Below, in pieces: positions 11,839 to 23,239 of a stretch of 64,000 nt of DNA (position 1 is the stretch's first letter; every line of letters starts with the position of its first letter). The notes below the pieces were generated by a model that was not told where the DNA came from, made no database searches, and was given only the letters and a program-made list of their open reading frames with translations. A program made the translations under genes and the position numbers. Location: NCBI GenBank assembly GCA_037903475.1, contig JBAJFG010000479.1, positions 2,776,501 through 2,840,500 on the forward strand. The letters run 5' to 3'. Origin of the DNA: Ancylostoma caninum (lineage: Eukaryota; Nematoda; Chromadorea; Rhabditida; Ancylostomatidae).

Positions 11839-12142
11839 GATTCGTCATGGAAACGATGAAGTGTGGCGGGACACCGCTATGTGACGAAAAGGATGAACTG
11901 GAACGTCGGAACACCGAACGCGGCATTCTCCACTGCATAGAAGTGGCTTTGTGAGTTTAGTTTTCAAATTGTAGCACCCCACTACTTCAAAAATACTGAT
12001 ATTGTTTAGGGAAATCTATCGGAGGCAGCTGAAAACCGCCAACCCGGACGAAGAGTGCCAAGAAATAGAAAAAGAAGCGGAAACGCAGGTCGCCAACGAC
12101 GAAGCTCTTGAAGACGGCGACGAAGACCACGACCAGGAATAA
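11839..12142 (+). CDS. Small acidic-tailed protein, paralogue A (3' two exons), unknown function
   Basis: Exon 1 of this model (11839-11950, after CATTTAG, donor GTGAGT) and exon 2 (12010-12142, after TGTTTAG, stop TAA) join in phase. They encode 'FVMETMKCGGTPLC...', 'ILHCIEVALEIYRRQLK' and an acidic Glu/Asp tail of about 30 residues. The first exon has the same length (112 bp) and phase as that of the gene at 14567-14827, and the two proteins align through GG..LC, HC..VAL and RxQL. The pair is therefore a real, locally duplicated gene family. The exon begins with two leftover bases, so an upstream exon is expected but was not identified; the ATG at residue 3 could alternatively be the start. 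No known domain is recognised. Confidence 0.6.
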
Positions 12143-13304
12143 ACAGGACATGGATTTTTTATTCGGACATGGATTTTTTTTTTCATCCCTGCTCATGGCT
12201 TACCTCATGCTCTACACTCAGTAATTCGCCTTACCTCCATATTCTTATCTCGAAGAAGTCAGGTACCTTTTATCACTTAGACGAATTCGTTGACTTACTT
12301 GAAGTGTTTTTTGTGCGTTTCCTCCTTTTTGAGTTTTATCTTGACTACGATTCCTTTGATATTTGTTTATGTATCTTTTAAATAGCATGGTTTATTTGTC
12401 TTTGTTTGATAGTGTACATACTGTTGTGTTTCTCATTCTCACTGGTGAAGATCCTCGTTGTAGCTTTAGAATGCTTTTTGTCCATTGTCTCTATCATACT
12501 GAAGAAGTGAATTTTGTTCTTGTTGGGCTTTGTGTTACTACTTATATTGCTAGCCTATATTGGCTGAGCGCACGCCTAGGCATTATAGACGCGCACGAAT
12601 GGAGTTGCGGTGGCACGGAGTTGCGTCAAGCAGCAGGACATTTTTGTAAATGTGCATTGTAGCCAACTCGTGCAAAAAGGGCATTCTTCGTGGTAAAAAA
12701 TCCTAGTCTCCCGGCGTATAAACAAATACCTAGGTTGTGTTCTGCAAGAAAATGCCTATGAATTTGGCTTCTTAGCGCTTTGCCGACAGGGCATTATCCG
12801 CAAGTACGCAAGATTGCGTGGCTACACACGCTAAATTTTGCACGTTCGGAACATCGCACAGGCGTGAAAAAATGTGGATGAGCCACCTGCGTGGTCCTTC
12901 ATGGCATTTTTTCGGATTCGAGCGGTTTTGAAGGTTTTATTGGGGAAAAATTCGAATCGCGCGCCCATGTTTGACGCGGTCGACACACCGCGTAGGCGTC
13001 CATAACTATACCTTCGAAAATCGACCATATGTGGTCGAATTGTGCAGAATTTGTTGTTCGATCTTCGATGTATCTTCGTCATTTCTCATTACATGATGAA
13101 GACACATCGGAATGTCTTCAAACATGGTTTGAGAAGGTTTCTATAGGAAACTCCAAACATACGTAGATAAGCGTCGTGATCGTGGCGCGGCTCTCATGGC
13201 CAGAGACGCAGGCGCACACTATGCTGATCTCCCGTGACTCTGCCCAAGAGAGTCGCGCCGCGGTCCTAACTCTTGACTGCGTCTGTTTGGAGTTCTCCGT
13301 GTGT

Positions 13305-13760
13305 CCTGAAATCAAGAAACTGATTTTCGAAGATCAGTTTCTTAATTAGTTTGATGACTGTGAATTGTTGATATGTCTCATGCATCACAGTTGCATCTTG
13401 TTTCATGATTCATTTGATTTTCGACAGTTTCCATGTTCTTAGATCAAGGAAGTGATTTTCGAAAATCAGTTTCTTGATTTATACGTTCGGTTCGACGCAT
13501 TTTTCAAGTTTTTGTTTATTTTGCTTTCCAAAAACTTTCCGAAATCATAGTTGCATTGCGAAACATGGTGCAGCTGTGATTTCGGGAGGTTTCTATGTTT
13601 TCAAATCAAGAAACTGATTTTCTAAGGTCAGTTTCTTGATTAGTATGATGACTTTTGAATGTTCATGTGTCTGTTGCGTCACAGTTGCATCGTGAAACAT
13701 GATGCATGATGATGTCTCATGAAGCAACTACGATTTTGGAGAGTTTCTATGTATATGATT
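13305..13760. repeat. Tandem repeats each carrying a palindrome of about 36 bp
   Basis: Near-identical palindromes of the form ATCAAGAAACTGATTTTCGA followed by its reverse complement occur at about 13311-13348, 13443-13480 and 13604-13640. They are separated by spacers containing 'CATCACAGTTGCATC' and 'GAAACATG.TGCA' inverted pairs. The block lies between the two acidic-tailed paralogues. Confidence 0.75.
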
Positions 13761-14566
13761 CGTAATCGTTCTCCGCTATCGTTTCATAGTTCCATGGTTT
13801 TATTTCAACTTTCATTTCAGAATATTCTTGGGGATGATCATGTCGAGTGATTCCGCGTACGATGCCAGTTCAAAGGATTGTGGCAAAAAGCCGGGACCTC
13901 TCATGTGAACCCAGGTGAACAGCTCCGAACACGGGACACCGACGATGCAGTAAGTGCTTCAATTCTTCCTTCTTTTCTCCCCAACCCATCTTCTGCTCAT
14001 TCTTCTCATCAAATCACAGTTTCAGCTCGCAACTATTGAGAACTTCCCCTTGTTTTCTTCACTCATGCTCGCTTCATTCATCAAGGGCGCTCACTATCGT
14101 TACCATTCCCCGTTTCCATTCTCAGGTAAAAAAAAAGACGAAGAAGAAGATTCTGCTCTAGAACTCAATGATTTTTCTCCTGTTCCATTCTGATTTTGAC
14201 TCGCTAATTCTCTGATTTTGATTTCTGCTGTTGTACTTTAGCGACCCCACTGTCGGTCCTAAGCTTGTGTACAGATCCTTCCTAGATGGGTGTGGCATCT
14301 GACGCATCTTAGCATGTTTGCTTGGTTTCGTTGGCCTTTCCAAGTTCACCCCTCTCAGATCTCCTGGAAAAATTTCATGGAAAACATTTTGAAGGTGCTG
14401 TTAGCGAGTAAAATATCCGTTCTGCATTACATCCTCGATTTTACTGATTTTCTCCGACTTTGTCCCCATGAGGCGGTTTAGTTTTGAGTTCTGTTGGAGT
14501 TTTCGGTTTCAAATCGTCATTTTCATGCTAAATGGTCATCCGACCAACAGAACTTTGAATTTCAAG

Positions 14567-14827
14567 GTTTTGTCGCTGAGGCAATGAGCTTGGGCGGTGC
14601 AGTCCTCTGCAGTGAGGATGGCAACATCCTCTGGACTCGCGAGGAGCGCAGGACACCACACTGTCTCCAGGTCGCGCTGTGTGTTTCACGTTCTCGTTAT
14701 CCGTGTTTTCCTCAGAACTTTATGACAGCTATTTAGCGACTTCAACAGATGGCAACTCGAAGAGACCACTGAAGAAGATTTAGAAGACGACGACGAGGAG
14801 AGCACTAGCGACGTGTTCGAGGAATGA
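14567..14827 (+). CDS. Small acidic-tailed protein, paralogue B (3' two exons), unknown function
   Basis: Exon 14567-14678 (acceptor TTTCAAG, donor GTGTGT) joins exon 14737-14827 (acceptor CTATTTAG, stop TGA) in phase. The protein reads 'FVAEAMSLGGAVLC...', 'PHCLQVALDFNRWQLEE' and ends in a tail of Glu, Asp and Ser. Exon length, intron phase and the GG/LC/HC/VAL positions match the gene at 11839-12142. The tail is shorter (30 codons in the last exon versus 44). An upstream exon is expected. A possible earlier exon-like stretch at 13826-13940 (SSDSAYDASSKDCGKKPG) has a good GTAAGT donor at its end but an internal stop, so it was not included. Function unknown. Confidence 0.6.
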
Positions 14828-14829
14828 GG

Positions 14830-16030
14830 GGTCTCATACGTGCAATTCAAACTCTATGCACAACGCTTGAACTCAGCATGTGCATGCTCACATTATCTTA
14901 TAGTCACCTCTATCTCAATTTCACAAGGTACGTTCTGCATTAGAGTACCTTGTTGCCTCCACTTTTTTCCGGTGCCTCTTTAAGATCTTTTCTGATGAAA
15001 CTTTGCATTGAGTTTTTGTTTCCTGATTTAGTCATGATCTTTCTTTTGAAGCTCGATGTTGAAGTTAGTTTTGTTTTGTTTGGTGTATGTTTACTTTTTC
15101 TTCGTTACTGCTGTTCTGAATACATGAAGTTGAATTAAACATTGTTTAGTTTTCGTTTGTTTGTTTTTTCTTTTCATTGCACATTCTTCTCATCTGGAAA
15201 TGTCTTAGTCCAGCTCCAAGACATTTTCAGGTGAAAAGGAGGTGCGAGGAGGTGCGCATTCTGTGTAGCCATGTCTGAGGGAATTTGAAGGCCTAGGCAT
15301 CTCCGCTTGTAAGCTGACCATTATTCGGTTTAGAGGTGTGGGTAGTATTCGGGTTTTGAAGGCCAAGGCATCTCTACTGCAAGCTGACCATTATTCGGTT
15401 TCGCGGTGTAGCCACGAAATCGGAATAGAAGACCTAGGCACCACTGTTTTGAACCTAGACTTTTTTCAGTTTCTGTCATCTGTCCATCCGTGCATGAGAA
15501 GGGCATTTTTTCCTATTTCAACGCCTAGGAATTTGGTGTATAAACAAATGCGTTGGCTGCAGAAGTCATATAAATACCTAGGATTTTCGTTTCAGAGTAA
15601 TGGCTTTCATTCTTGTGAAAAGGGCAAAGTTATATTTTCCCCGAATGCCACTGTTGCTCAATTTGTCTTTCTAAAGTCCCACTGTTTGCCTGATCAGTCT
15701 ATTTAAATAATCGTCAGTATATGTGTCGAAGAGTTGCATGCAGCTGTTTATGATATAGGCCTGACGAAGGTATTATTATATCGAAAGTCTGCCAGTAACT
15801 CAGAACCCCAAAAACAAGTTTCTGAACGCATCTGAAACTTGCTCGCCTAAAAGCTTGTCGACAACTTGCTTTCACACTTCCTTGCCAACAAGTTGTCGAC
15901 AAGCTTTTGGCGAGCAAGTTTCAGATGCGATCAGAAGCTTGCTTTTGGGGCTCTGAGTAAGTTATACCAAACATAGTTTTCAAACTCTTATAAAACAAAA
16001 ACTGTACCAAATGAAATTTCAGGATAGCTC
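14830..16030. other. Intergenic, no supported gene
   Basis: It includes two imperfect direct repeats at about 15280-15410 ('AAGGC..AGGCATCTC..CT', 'GCAAGCTGACCATTATTCGGTTT') and an inverted repeat at 15834-15935 built on 'GCTCGCCTAAAAGCTTGTCG' and its complement. No exon chain was found. Confidence 0.4.
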
Positions 16031-16034
16031 AATC

Positions 16035-17745
16035 TCATCGCAAAGAGAAAAAAATTATTACTATTGGCCGAAGATCAATTTCCTCATCCATCATCTTCCG
16101 TAACAAATACCCTGGGCTATGGTTTTGTGTCTTCATAGTAAAGAAGACCTACTTGAACAGGTCCATGAAGATTTTGGGATATTGTAGTATGTCATATTGA
16201 CCATCCAGTTCGGAAAGCTCCCACTGATCATCAACTCGGGACTTAATGGACTGAACCTGAGTTCAAAGCAATTTTTGTGCACATTGTCTGAGAAGTTTCG
16301 GTGCACCTACCGATGCAATCCTTCTTGATCTCGAGTATCTCCGGCTCTCACGCCTATAGACTCAAGACATTTACCCATTGCCACGTCTTCAACAGAAACT
16401 CCCTTCACTCGGCAAATTTTATCGTCACTGTATCCTTTACTCGCGAATCTGAGATTCGTGAAGATGAAGACAGATTATTGTACAATACTTCCATAAGACA
16501 TGAACATCACTCACCTTCGAAGCGCTTCTCGACTCAAAATGTACCCGGCACCTCCACTGTGATAGCCTCGCTTCGTGAAGGGCCTGAATTTGAATCCGAA
16601 GTGCAGAGCTTCCTTGGGGGAGTATGGAACCAGCAGATATCTTAATATTGGGAAGTCACTATAGAACAACAACGCACAACTGTTATTATATAAGGTGCTC
16701 TCCATATATGATTGTAGAGCTACGTATGTGCAGCTTCAATGATCGGTTTATCATGGGAAGTGCGGGACCGTACATCTCGTCGGTGTAGAATTTTCACTTT
16801 AGTCAGAAGCAGAGCGTTGTAGACCCAAGGTTTATGGGATTTGCGGTGGTACCACACAGAGAACAACCAATAGCAAGCTCTCAGACCATCTATGTTCCCA
16901 TTATAACGTTTAACATTATAAGCGTTCTGCTCACCTCAAATTTTCAACAATGACGTAGGTGTCGTCATCTGCTTTCAGAAACCAATCATAGTCGTTCTAG
17001 AAAAGCACAGTAAAGTTGACTGATAGCAGAATAACTTACAAAGGACCCATTCTCGGGGAGGGGATCCCCTACGTCCGTCACTGATGTATTTAGGATCACG
17101 AGAAGACTGGAAGTCCGATGTTGCTCGGGTGGCCAGACTGGTAGAATATAGGCAACTCACAACGAGGATTGAGACTCGAGCTTAATTGATGATTAGTTGT
17201 GCTTCTTAGGATTTTGCAAGTGCGAGGCTTTTGCGCATGCTTCAAATGGCTGCCACACCCCACTTTCTAGCGTCCCGAAGGGGCGCTAGTAATGACATCG
17301 ACTGGTACATATATAGTTGCAACACTGCCATTTACTGGTAACTATCGTGTGTGGTGTTACAATGAAAGTAAAACTTCGCATTCAATTCATGTCAACTCGT
17401 AGTGCCTTACTACAACTCACCAAATAATTGTCGTGAATGTACTTGAACGCCTCTCTTGTCTTCATCCAAAGGAATTTCCGTCCTTCCGAGATGTTCAAAT
17501 TATGCGCAGGAAGTGAGCTGTTTTCTTCCGATGACATGAACAAGTATCTAGACTCATTACATTTGTAAACAGGTCCGGTTTTAATTTAAAAAAACCGTTG
17601 CTCATTGCAAAACCGCGTACTTACTTGTTACATCTTTTGACCCAAGTTGCTTTAATGTGTTGAGCACGACGTTCATGATTCTGTTTGCCAGTAAGGATCC
17701 AACAAAATATCCGCACTTTTGACTCAATCACCTTAGCCACTTTTA
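16035..17745 (-). CDS. C1GALT1-like glycosyltransferase, diverged paralogue (5' end not found)
   Basis: Seven exons on the minus strand join in phase: 17745-17625, 17547-17421, 16996-16935, 16640-16515, 16448-16311, 16256-16153 and 16111-16035. They encode the glycosyltransferase-31 core. This includes '[14 protein letters not shown]', the catalytic metal-binding box '[11 protein letters not shown]' and the acceptor-site region '[16 protein letters not shown]'. Four exons have exactly the lengths of their counterparts in the gene at 31849-36473 (127, 62, 126 and 138 bp). The last two exons depart from the family: the motif normally reading GPGCCSD, followed by a conserved SFHYV stretch, is replaced by 'SSWTCS' and an unrelated short tail. 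No exon with a membrane anchor is visible upstream of 17745. It is either a specialised member of the expanded nematode C1GalT-like family or a truncated duplicate on its way to decay. Confidence 0.75.
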
Positions 17746-18330
17746 CTAGATCTTAAATGATGATCTCAATTTACATTAGGCAACAAACTCTATTTGTAAC
17801 ATTCCACCTTTACAACTAAAACATTTGTCCCATAAACTCTAGAGTGTCTTCCTGTGATCAAATCCCATTTCCTTTTTTTTTGTTACCTGTATCAGTATGG
17901 TATGTATGGTTGCCGTAACAATAGCTACATACATACTAAGCGGGGAGTGCCACCCTATTTGGAGCTAGCGTTTCTTGTTGCCGACAAAGATATCGGATGA
18001 GCAAGTGTCCTACAGGGATCATTATTACGACTTGCTGAGAACACACGATGTACAAGTCAGCACTCAAGAATGCAATTTACCACACCACAGCAATTTGAAG
18101 ATGTTGATCCAGTCAAGATCTCCATTGCTCCTCAGAAGTTTGGAGAACACATGCAGTTAGACTACAACAGCTTATTGAAGAAGCCGACCACAATTCAGTG
18201 CGGCAGCCTACAACTCTAAATAAGCCGCGCCCGTTTTCAAGGATGGCAAACAAAAACGTTGCGGCCTCTTTCGAGGCCGCAAAAACCACCGATTATATTA
18301 ATGGTAAGGAGATGGGAATAGTGTGACACA

Positions 18331-19588
18331 TTAGGTTGTCCTATAAATAATGGCCGTTTTGGAGGCGCGCATTCCAAGGCGCGTAACTCAGCTCAAACTT
18401 GAGATTTTCCCTTGAAATAAAAAGTATTATGAACAGCATTCTCTGTTCATTTCAGCAGTACAGTTAAACTTATGCAAGGAAAAAAACCCAATTCACAGGA
18501 GTCAACGAAGTGCGAAAGGTCAATTTTCAGTACACATTGATTTGCATGAATTTTCCAGCCAACTGGATTCACCGCACGCTCGAAAAGATACCCTATTAGG
18601 CAAGGTCTGACCAACATAGTATGTATTACAAGGAGAGATCCAATGCCTCACTCAGTGAAATTTTTTTTGATACGATGTGAACCTGTGCGAATTTGTCCGC
18701 CCCGTCGGTGGATATGCACTTCTCTGGCTCACCAGAACTAAGGCATTTTCAACCGAGTCTCGAAGCCAAGTCCAAAATGGTAACATGGCATTTATCAAAT
18801 TCTACTAGTGCCCTGGTCTTCCTACTGTCGAACACCTCGAGGAGCATTTCATCTCCCAGAAAAAGTTACCGTTTTCTAAGATGTCAAAGTTCGTTGAATA
18901 TATCCAGATCACCCTCAGCGATGCAAACAATGCAAGAGTCCATTTTAGTAAGCAGTGTCTACTCATCACTAAAAATGGCTCACTTTTCCGAAAAATTCCG
19001 CAACAATGTTTATTAGACGGATTAAAGTAAATGGTGTCGCAAGTTAAGCACTGACCAGCAATGCTTCTGTTCAAAATCAACTTTGCCCATTTTTTGTGAT
19101 GTTTGGCTGCCAAGAAGGTAGGGCGACCAGTGATTTAGTTGCGTCCAACCCATTTTTACTGTTTCAGAATTCCCGTCTCGCCTCCAGAACTATGCTTTCG
19201 TTACTGACAAGTTTCATGACCATCACTGGTCAAATTTGAGAACTCATATCGTTCTGGAAGTGTTTCTCTAGTCAATACTTCAGCGCGCTTACAACACGAC
19301 TACCTGGCCAAATGCGAAGCTAACACCAAATCTGGTTTTTATCCTATTAGGGCGAAAAATAGTTTAAAAATTGGGAGAACACAAAAACCATGTTTTGCCT
19401 CATCGTACAAGTTCGTGTGCCGAAACCAGAGAAAGGGTAATTGAGGAATCTTTTTTAGGGTACGGATAGAGCAGATCTTGCTCTTTATAATAGTCCAAAG
19501 TTTCCCTTTCTAGCTTCTGAAATAATGGATTTATGAACTTCCAAAAATTCATTGCTAGGTTGCGGTCATTTATTGTGGGACAACCTAA
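18331..19588 (-). mobile_element. Mariner-family DNA transposon relic
   Basis: The two ends form terminal inverted repeats: TTAGGTTGTCCTATAAATAA at 18331 and the complement of TTAGGTTGTCCCACAATAAA ending at 19588, followed by TA. The span of 1258 bp matches a typical mariner. Inside, on the minus strand (about 18942-18650), a frame with three stops keeps the second helix-turn-helix region of mariner transposases: 'EGDLDIFNEL' followed by 'RALVEFDKCHVTILDLASRL'. The catalytic D,D34D domain is not recognisable, so the copy is heavily decayed or internally deleted. Confidence 0.7.
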
Positions 19589-19590
19589 TA

Positions 19591-20645
19591 CTTACATACT
19601 TACTTAGATACTTAAATGGCCCGTCGCCACGTGTCGTGCGGGCCCCAGCATCGCTTCCATTCGATTCGTTCTCGCGCCATCCAGGAACATCGTAGACGGC
19701 GTTGGCGAGACTTCTGATTCCTTTTTCCAGCGGAGCGTTCGGCTGAACCATCCGTATTTTGAACACATCGGCCCGTCTCACTGGTGGTCTCCTTCGAGGT
19801 CGTTTCGTTTCTCTTGGGATCCATTCCAAAGTTCTTTTTGTTCATCTATCGTCTTCAATTCTCTTTATATGACCAGTCCATCTATGTTTAGCCTTCGATA
19901 CGCATTCCGCCGAGTCACGAAGGCGGGACATTTGTCGCAAATCGGAGCTGCGAAGCTCGGCCTGACGTTGGATACGCCGATTGTACCTCAAAAGACAACG
20001 CTCCAGCGGTCTGTGTATGGTACGTAACGCCTTCGACGTGGCCGCAGTGTCAGCCCACGTCTCCGCAGCATAACAGAGCGCTGGAAGAACTGTAGAGTGA
20101 GTGAGCACGGAGGTCGAGGTCCGCCAGTTGGTCTGTGGCTTCCCTCATAGGGCCAAACTCGGCCCACGCCACTCTTCTTCTTCTATCCAGCTCTTCTATG
20201 AGGTTGTTCTCTGTATTCACTGATCTTCCAAGGTACACATAGGACAACGTCTCCTTTATATCAGATCCATCCAGTTCTATTCGCTCTCCTTTGCAGTATG
20301 CATTCTTCAAAAACTGGGTGTTCGCCCTATTTGTTTGCAGACCGATTCTTTTCCCTACATCGTTTAGCTCACAAAGCATCGCCTCCGCTTCATCGGTGCT
20401 TTTCGACAATAGGACGATTTCGTCCGCAAAACGGAGATTTGAGAGGAACCGTGCATCAACCCGGATGCCTTTCTCCTCCCAGTCGAGTGACTCATTGCCC
20501 ACTGCAATGCGGCACTAAACAGCTTCAGCGAGACAGTATCGCCCAGTAGTACCCCGTTCGCAATCGGAATGGTTAAGGGACGCTGAAACAGCTGCATCGT
20601 CGTGGAGCATCCAATATAGCAGTCGGCTAATGTTCCCACATATGA
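19591..20645 (-). mobile_element. 5'-truncated RTE-like non-LTR retrotransposon (dead)
   Basis: Three minus-strand blocks in different frames form one endonuclease/reverse-transcriptase polyprotein C-terminus. About 20639-20500 has 'GDTVSLKLFSAALQWAM'. 20502-20100 has 'RFLSNLRFADEIVLLS', 'YVYLGRSVNTENNL' and 'ELDRRRRVAWAEFGP'. 20108-19842 has 'VLPALCYAAETWADT' and 'AKHRWTGHIKRIEDDR', followed by 'PRRRPPVRRADVF' to about 19620. The reverse-transcriptase catalytic FADD is altered to FADE, and there are at least two frameshifts. The 3' end carries the short TACTTACATACTTACTTAGA repeats typical of RTE-type tails and abuts the mariner terminal repeat. Upstream sequence is absent: 5' truncation. 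Confidence 0.85.
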
Positions 20646-20676
20646 CGCGTCTACTCAAAGAAAAAAAAACTCAAAC

Positions 20677-20917
20677 TTAACCAAGACTAACGGTGGAATT
20701 GGACAGAATGCGGCGAAGATGTCTCGAAGTGGCTTCAGAGAGGACTCTTGGCCGGCCTGGATTCTTCTTCTTCTGTGACCGTTCGGATTCTTCAAATAAT
20801 TGTGCAATTTGCCGATCTTCCGATGTCAGCTACGATCTCTCTGCAGGTGTATCCTTTCCTGCGCAAAACATCCACTTGAACCTGCTCTTCCAGAGACAAC
20901 TTTGACCCACGGGGCAT
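20677..20917 (-). pseudogene. Tc3-like transposase N-terminal fragment
   Basis: From ATG 20917 the minus strand reads 'MPRGSKLSLEEQVQVDVL' and 'GYTCREIVADIGRS', the N-terminal helix-turn-helix of Tc1/Tc3-type transposases. A stop at about 20792 and a frame change lead to 'KNPGRPRVLSEATSRHLRRI', which contains the GRPR AT-hook-like motif, and the match ends at 20677. A sequence resembling a terminal repeat (GGTGTCCCAATAATTTTGAA) lies upstream at about 20982. The catalytic domain is missing at the junction with the RTE-like element. Confidence 0.75.
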
Positions 20918-20959
20918 GCTAATCGAATGAGAAATAGGGTGATGTTTTCGACTGCGGTG

Positions 20960-23239
20960 ATGATAATGGACAAAACATTCAGGTGTCCCAATAATTTTGA
21001 AACACAGTATTTTCGATTTGTTACTATAAAAATCTTATGTATCAAAATTGCTAGATGAAAGTATGTCTCTGGGGGTTATTTCGCATTCTGAATCGAATAG
21101 AGCAAGAATGAGGGCGATCGGATTACGATGAAGCTCGCTATGGTCGAAAAATAGGGAGTCCCTATGATTATGAAACGCGCTGAAGAAATCAGCAATTATG
21201 TCTGATTAGGAAGCAGTGTTACTCTTCGGGGTGCCATTTGGGGCACTGAGATTCCAATATAAGTTACTAACTTGCAGGTGGGGAGGGGGGGGGGGGGTGG
21301 GATGTATGGGTCCTGGAACTTAAAAAGGTTTGTAATAGAAATATACCTCCAGTCTTAAAAGATCGATAGTGAAGAAGAAGTTGTTTTTTGACCATCGCCT
21401 CATCAATGTCTTGCTCTTGTTCGTCGATTTGAAAAATTTCATTGCTCTCACTTACTTTACCATGTGATAAATGCTGTAAGTAAGGACCATAATCAAAGAA
21501 AGTTATTTCAATTTTTGATTCGAATATCATAAACAGAGCTTCAGCTCATGTTTAAGTTTGAGATTTCTACAGAGGACTGCGATGGTGTATACGTTTCGCC
21601 ACAAACGATAATCGGTCTCCGAGTCATGCTTTAAACAGGATAAGGAACGAGGCCTCCTCTAGAGTCGGGAACGTCTGTTAGAGAAAACCGCTGCGTGTTC
21701 TCAGAAATATAAAAATCCAAAACAGAAGAATGAGATCTGATTCTGCCATTAAATATAGCATAAGAGAATTCTTACTTCTATTTGAAAGAGAATAATTCCT
21801 ATAGAAATCCCGATAGTGAGGAAAATGAGACGTAAGTAGAAACCTTTTGGACAAAGAAAATAAGCACGTCTGAATGGAACACTTGACTTGGACAGGAAGG
21901 GATCTTGATGAGCACCCACTTACATAGAACGAGCTTCACCCACTCTTGAACTCATCAAATAAGAAATAAATGGAGTTTAGCATGAGCGATGTGAGATAAG
22001 ATCAAACGCCTGAAACATGACCTGCCACGAAACTACTGATAAGCTGTTATTCGTTGAGATTTCACCTCAATTCTATGGCGTCGAGAATAATGAGCTTTCA
22101 TGTAATGACGTAGTCGACGAAACATCTCTATCTAACTCTACGATATTGTAACTCATTGCATTAGCATTAACGATGGAAACGTCTCCTACAGCACTGTCTT
22201 CAAAGGGCGCACAGAATCTTCACCAAGCGACGGCGAGTGGTTTTCGACAACGTTGAGCCCGTGCCCTCAAATCAACGCCTTCAATCCGGCTCGCTCGCTT
22301 TTACCTCTCCCCTGAGTCAGCTAACTTTTCACAATCGTCAAATCGTCCCATTGTCTAGATTCGTTCCTTCTTATTCCCTCCACATAGTGTATTTCTAGCG
22401 AAATCCTTGGTCCTATGTTACAAGAACACCGCAGCTTATACATAGAAAAGCTTTGTGCCAGACTTTGAATCTCACTTTAATTGGTGCACACTCTCACATT
22501 CACTGATGTTTCTCCACTAGAATGAAGTTGGCGAGGGTAAATTGTCAGCTCCTCCCAATAATGTTGCTTCCGAATCGCTGGTGATGATATTCCTATGTTC
22601 GTTGGCGATACATTTAGCAGACGAGCTTGCCCGACTGTCTAGGCAAACGAAGCTCGTCAAATGTATTGTCAAACAAGCGTCATGTAAAATTTTGTGCCAA
22701 ACAAAACTCGTCAATTGTATCGCCACATGAACCTTGCCATTTGTATCGTCAAATAAAAGAGTTATCGACGGCGCAAAAGTTTCGATATCATCATACCAAT
22801 CTCCGAACTCTGCTGCCTTAAAGGCAGTTTATACTGGCTGCGTGCGACTGGCGCGCGTGCGTCTATACGATGAAAAATAAGGCCCAGTCGCATTACAGTC
22901 GCATCGCAATCGCAGCCCAGACGCACGTGTTTACAGCCTCGCGGCGGCCACGCGTTCTTTTCATTGAAGTTATACATGCCATGATCACCGGTCTTCATGG
23001 AAATTCCCTTGCAAATGGAACCTATAGCCTAGACCTAAGCACAGGAATTTACATGGTAATCGTTCAGCAATTCAACCCAAAACCTCGAGTACCTGATTTT
23101 CACCACATGGGCTGTCTTAGTCAAAGCCTTTAATCATGCAAATAACAATAAATCATAAACAATCTAGGGAGTAAAATAAACTAGAACAGCAGAAAACGAA
23201 TCTCACAAGAATGCTACTTATCACAGCGGAAAGACGGCA
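20960..23239. other. Intergenic with a poly-G tract and MITE-like repeats
   Basis: No exon chain is supported. A G-rich run lies at 21279-21300. 22812-22936 carries 'AAAGGCAGTTTATACTGGCTGCG', 'GCGCGTGCGTC' and an inverted partner 'GCAGCCCAGACGCACGTG', a member of the GCGTGCGTC MITE family also seen inside the kinase gene. Confidence 0.45.
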
